17,766 bases of DNA, from the NCBI GenBank assembly GCA_018969935.1, contig JAGWXJ010000029.1, positions 1-17,766 on the forward strand, given 5' to 3'. The stretch's first letter is position 1. Each line of letters starts with the position of its first letter. The stretch comes from Alphaproteobacteria bacterium. Its GTDB lineage: Bacteria > Pseudomonadota > Alphaproteobacteria > Micavibrionales > UBA1664. A program made the position numbers and the translations under genes. Of this stretch, positions 14,258-17,766 are shown in pieces. The notes under the pieces are model-generated. The model was not told the DNA's origin. It did not search any database and was given only the letters and a program-made list of their open reading frames with translations.

Positions 14258-16668
14258 AGTTCACGCTTTCATGGCTTAAAGACCATCTTGATACCAAAGC
14301 CAGCCTTAACGATATCGTGCTGGCACTGACCGCCATCGGCCTTGAGGTCGAAAACGTGGAGGACCGCGGGGCCATGTATGCGCCCTTCAAAACCGCTAAG
14401 GTGGTATCAGCCGAGAAGCACCCGAATGCCGACCGCCTGAAAGTGCTGATGGTTGATACCGACGGCAGCGGCAAGCTTACGCAAGTTGTGTGCGGCGCCC
14501 CTAACGCGCGCGCAGGCATGACAGGCGTATTTGCGCCCGAGGGCAGCTACATCCCCGGCCTTGATACCGTGCTTAAAAAGGGCGTTATCAGATCCGTTGA
14601 AAGCTGCGGGATGATGGTATCCGAGCGCGAGATGAAACTATCGGACGAGCATACGGGCATCATTGATTTGCCCGACAGCACGCCCGTTGGCGTGCCGATG
14701 GCCCAGCTTTTCGGCCTTGATGACCCTGTCATCGAAATCAACCTGACGCCCAACCGCGCCGATTGCGCGGGCATACGCGGGATTGCGCGCGACCTTGCGG
14801 CCAAGGGGCTTGGAACGCTCAAGCCACTGGACGCAACAGCCGTGCCTGCGAAATTCGATACGCCTATCAAGGTGAAAATAGATTGCCCCGAGGCATGCCC
14901 GCAGTTTTTGGGCCGTCTTATCAAGGGTGTTAAAAACGGCCCCAGCCCCGAATGGTTGCAAAAGCGCCTGAAGGCGATTGGCCTTCGACCTATTTCAACA
15001 CTCGTTGATATCACCAACTATTTCACCATCAGCCTTAACCGCCCGCTGCACGTTTTTGATGCCGACAAGCTGAAGGGCAACATTGTTGTCCGTAAAGCCA
15101 AAGACGGCGAGAGCCTTGATGCCCTTAACGACAAAACCTACACGCTAGATGCCAGCATGACTGCTGTTTGCGATGACAGCGGCGTGCTTGGACTTGGCGG
15201 TATCATCGGCGGCAATTCGACGGGATGTTCGGATGCGACGCAAAACGTATACATCGAGTGCGCATATTTCAGCCCGCTGCATACGGCGCTTACGGGGCGC
15301 AAGCTGCAAATCCATTCCGATGCGCGCTACCGTTTCGAACGTGGCATCGACCCCGCGTTTCTGGCCGATGGCATGGAACTAGCCACCAAAATGGTGCAGG
15401 AGTTGTGCGGCGGTGAGGCCGGCAGCGTTGTGAACGCCGGCGCCGAAGCCGCGTGGAAGCGCACGGTTGCATTTGACCCTGCGCGCACGGAAAAACTTGC
15501 GGGTATCCACCTCAGCCACCAAGAGCAGCACCATGTGCTTGTGACGCTCGGGTTCACCTGTGATTCCCATGTCATCCCCTGGAAAGTAGTGCCGCCTAGC
15601 TGGCGCCCCGACATCGAGGGTTCGGCCGATCTGGTAGAAGAAATTACGCGCATCCACGGGTTTGACTCGATCCAGCCTGTATCGGTGACGCGCGATGGCA
15701 CCCTTACGGGGGTCCTTTCGGGTGACCTGAAACGCAGGCAGGATACGCGCCGTGTGCTTGCCGCACGCGGGCTCAAGGAAGCGGTCACGTGGTCGTTCAT
15801 GCAGAGCGGGCAGGCACTGCCATTTGAGAGCGTTGCCATGAACGACAACAAGCGCACCGAGCTTACGCTGACCAACCCCATTTCATCGGAAATGGACCGT
15901 ATGCGCCCGAGCATACTGCCCAATCTGTTGCAGGCAGCACAACGCAACGCCGACAAAGGTTTTGCCAATGCCGCGCTTTTCGAAATCGGCCCCGTGTTCA
16001 ATGGAACATCCCCTGACGAGCAGTTTTTTATGGCAGCCGGTATCCGCCATCTTGCGATGGGCGACAAACACTGGAGCGGGGCTGAAGCCAGCCGCGCCGT
16101 AAGTGCCTATGATGCCAAGGCCGATGCGCTTGCCGCCCTTGAAGCATGCGGCATGCCTGCATCCAAGGTACAAATCACCAATGACGCGCCTGCCTATTAC
16201 CACCCCGGCCGCAGCGCCACGCTGCGCCAGGGCCCCGTGGTGCTTGGCTGGTTTGGCGAGTTGCACCCGAGCGCGCTTGAGGCGCTGGATGTCAAAGGCC
16301 CAGCCTGCGGTTTTGAGGTATTTCTGGCCCGAGTGCCAGCACCCAAGAAAACGGGGACGGCCAAGCCGTTGCTCAAGCCATCGCCGTTCCAGCCTGTCAG
16401 CCGCGACTTTGCGTTTATTGTTGATGCGGGCGTGAATGCGGATACCATCATGAAGGCAGCATCCGCTGCCGCCAAAGACCTTATCGAACGTGTGGATGTT
16501 TTTGACGTTTATGCAGGCAAGGGTATCGAGGCGGGTAAAAAATCAGTCGCTATTGCCGTTATCCTGCAGCCGCGGGACAAGACCCTGACAGATGCCGAAA
16601 TCGACGGTATCGGCCAGAGCATCGTGAAAGCGGTGGGCGATAAAACAGGAGCCACCTTGCGGGCATGA
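14254..16668 (+). CDS. pheT: Phenylalanyl-tRNA synthetase beta subunit
   Basis: The 804-residue large subunit of PheRS, which binds tRNA-Phe and edits mischarged Tyr-tRNA. Domains in order are an N-terminal helix region (MKFTLSWLKDHLD), an EMAP-like OB-fold tRNA-binding domain (about 43-150, HPNADRLKVLMVD), the B3/B4 editing domain (about 210-370), B5 (about 400-475), a catalytic-like core and a C-terminal FDX-ACB anticodon-binding domain (about 709-804, PFQPVSRDFAFIVD). The length is normal. The ATG at 14254 follows TAGGAG at good spacing and overlaps the GNAT stop. Its own stop overlaps the next gene by ATGA (16665-16668). Confidence 0.98.
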   Translation: MKFTLSWLKDHLDTKASLNDIVLALTAIGLEVENVEDRGAMYAPFKTAKVVSAEKHPNADRLKVLMVDTDGSGKLTQVVCGAPNARAGMTGVFAPEGSYIPGLDTVLKKGVIRSVESCGMMVSEREMKLSDEHTGIIDLPDSTPVGVPMAQLFGLDDPVIEINLTPNRADCAGIRGIARDLAAKGLGTLKPLDATAVPAKFDTPIKVKIDCPEACPQFLGRLIKGVKNGPSPEWLQKRLKAIGLRPISTLVDITNYFTISLNRPLHVFDADKLKGNIVVRKAKDGESLDALNDKTYTLDASMTAVCDDSGVLGLGGIIGGNSTGCSDATQNVYIECAYFSPLHTALTGRKLQIHSDARYRFERGIDPAFLADGMELATKMVQELCGGEAGSVVNAGAEAAWKRTVAFDPARTEKLAGIHLSHQEQHHVLVTLGFTCDSHVIPWKVVPPSWRPDIEGSADLVEEITRIHGFDSIQPVSVTRDGTLTGVLSGDLKRRQDTRRVLAARGLKEAVTWSFMQSGQALPFESVAMNDNKRTELTLTNPISSEMDRMRPSILPNLLQAAQRNADKGFANAALFEIGPVFNGTSPDEQFFMAAGIRHLAMGDKHWSGAEASRAVSAYDAKADALAALEACGMPASKVQITNDAPAYYHPGRSATLRQGPVVLGWFGELHPSALEALDVKGPACGFEVFLARVPAPKKTGTAKPLLKPSPFQPVSRDFAFIVDAGVNADTIMKAASAAAKDLIERVDVFDVYAGKGIEAGKKSVAIAVILQPRDKTLTDAEIDGIGQSIVKAVGDKTGATLRA

Positions 16669-17741
16669 CCATCTACTTCAACCTTCTGGACAGGCCCGAT
16701 GCAGGCCCCGACAGGCCCGCCCAAACGGCGGCCCAATTGGCCCCTGTCACGATGGAAGTACCGCCCGCGCCTGAAACGCCGCCCTCGCCATGGCTTGCAC
16801 TGGCCGATACATCAAGCATCAACATGCTTGATTTTGATACGGTGAATGGCCGCGAGGCTTATGCAGCCCTCATGGCAGAAACGCCGCTTTACCGCATCAC
16901 TGCCGAATTGCTGGTAGACCAGATACTGTTCGATTCCATGAAGGATGCCGCGCGCATGAAAGGCGTACGCGCAGCCTTTGCGCCAGAGGATGCACCCGAG
17001 CCCATCATCGAAACCATCGCTAAAAAATACGAATTTGCGGGCACTTTGCGCTTCCCTGTTATTGCCACACGCACTGACGTACAGCTGCTGGAGCTTTACC
17101 TGAAGCTCTATGGGCCTGCATGCCCCCAGCACGGTAGTATCGAGACCCATTTGATGGCGCTTATGGGTGGCAACACGCAGCGCCTGCTTGAAAAATGCGA
17201 CGGCATGAGCTGGAGAGCGCGTGGCTGGGTACGCCTTGATAAAATCGTGTATGACGCGGAGCGTCTGGATCACGACCCCGATGTCACATTTGAATCGTAT
17301 GTTACACGCGGGCGGGCCGCAGCCGAAGCACTTGCCGTATCGGAGCCCGAACCTTTGCTGGCCGCATGGATTCAGGCCGAGCGCGTGCAACGCGAATTGT
17401 GCCGCGACATTGATGCCGTTTTACGATTGGGCGATATACGCCGTCTGCCGCGCTGGGTGCGGGCCGATGTTTTCCGTATCCTTGAACGTGAAGCCATGAA
17501 GCAGGTTTTTGCCGAAGGCATCACGAAGCAATACGCCGAATGGCCTGCCTTGCGCCGGTGTACGCACCTTTCGGAACCCATATCAGCCAATGCCAAGGGC
17601 GAGGTTGCGCCGCTTATCCAGCAACTTCTTAACCAGACCCTGAGTGCTGACGCACGTTATGCCGGCAGCGCCGAAGCGTTTGCCGTACAGGCAGAGCGCC
17701 GCATGCGCGAAGCCAAGCGCCTTATCGGCAAAAACGGCTAA
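16665..17741 (+). CDS. Protein of unknown function coupled to pheT, 358 residues
   Basis: I do not recognise a family. The start overlaps the pheT stop by ATGA, so translation is probably coupled and the protein is made with PheRS. Residues 10-45 are rich in Pro and Ala (GPDRPAQTAAQ, then EVPPAPETPPSPW) and likely disordered. From about 55 to the end the protein appears helical, with many Ala, Arg, Leu and Glu residues; examples are LRFPVIATRTDVQLLELYLKLYG and the basic C-terminal helix ERRMREAKRLIGKNG. No signal peptide, membrane segment or catalytic motif is visible. Codon and base use match its neighbours, so there is no sign of transfer. The stop is at 17739-17741, and the last 25 bases of the window show nothing further. 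Confidence 0.82.
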   Translation: MTIYFNLLDRPDAGPDRPAQTAAQLAPVTMEVPPAPETPPSPWLALADTSSINMLDFDTVNGREAYAALMAETPLYRITAELLVDQILFDSMKDAARMKGVRAAFAPEDAPEPIIETIAKKYEFAGTLRFPVIATRTDVQLLELYLKLYGPACPQHGSIETHLMALMGGNTQRLLEKCDGMSWRARGWVRLDKIVYDAERLDHDPDVTFESYVTRGRAAAEALAVSEPEPLLAAWIQAERVQRELCRDIDAVLRLGDIRRLPRWVRADVFRILEREAMKQVFAEGITKQYAEWPALRRCTHLSEPISANAKGEVAPLIQQLLNQTLSADARYAGSAEAFAVQAERRMREAKRLIGKNG

Positions 17742-17766
17742 TGCCTTTTATTCTTCCGAGAATGTC

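Noticed and set aside
1..17766. CRISPR array, toxin-antitoxin pair, phage or defence system
   Set aside because: I saw no spaced direct repeats, no small toxin/antitoxin pair and no phage or nuclease signature.

Overview
The window is an ordinary chromosomal segment of a bacterium, most likely an alphaproteobacterium. The evidence is the tuf/tRNA-Tyr/tRNA-Gly/rlmB neighbourhood, the rpmI-rplT-pheS-pheT order, encoded CCA ends on both tRNAs, and a short divergent CheZ. I cannot place it more precisely from sequence alone. Coding density is high and adjacent genes often overlap by ATGA (four cases). Only one stretch over 300 bases lacks a gene: 129-508, between tuf and the cold-shock gene.

Region 1 (1-870). 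The 5' end of tuf (EF-Tu, minus) and a cold-shock gene (plus) diverge from a 380-base intergenic region. That region has a recognisable promoter for each and a long csp leader with hairpins. A strong bidirectional terminator separates csp from a convergent tRNA-Gly(TCC).

Region 2 (885-3466, minus). A tight three-gene operon encodes a FieF-like cation diffusion facilitator, a cytoplasmic NodB-type polysaccharide deacetylase homologue and a divergent SAM hydrolase/SAM-hydroxide adenosyltransferase family protein. tRNA-Gly follows 17 bases later.

Region 3 (3543-5360, plus). tRNA-Tyr(GTA) is followed by two 23S rRNA modification genes: an RsuA/RluB-family pseudouridine synthase and RlmB, a 2'-O-methyltransferase with a highly charged N-terminal tail. 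They overlap by ATGA.

Region 4 (5344-6933, minus). A CheZ-like CheY-P phosphatase is followed by a CorA-family divalent cation channel. CorA overlaps rlmB tail to tail.

Region 5 (7026-11891, plus). This holds full-length DNA polymerase I with all three activities, an unrecognised 197-residue protein with a near-perfect ribosome binding site and its own terminator, xanthine phosphoribosyltransferase, and an alpha/beta hydrolase.

Region 6 (11974-17741, plus). This is the translation operon rpmI-rplT-pheS-GNAT-pheT-unknown. A hairpin plus T-run lies between rplT and pheS. A GNAT acetyltransferase sits between the two PheRS subunit genes, and an unrecognised 358-residue protein is translationally coupled to pheT.

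I found no CRISPR array, insertion sequence, prophage, integrase or convincing new multi-gene system. The most interesting items are the GNAT gene between pheS and pheT, the two unrecognised proteins, the unusual transporter/deacetylase/SAM-hydrolase operon, and the csp leader.
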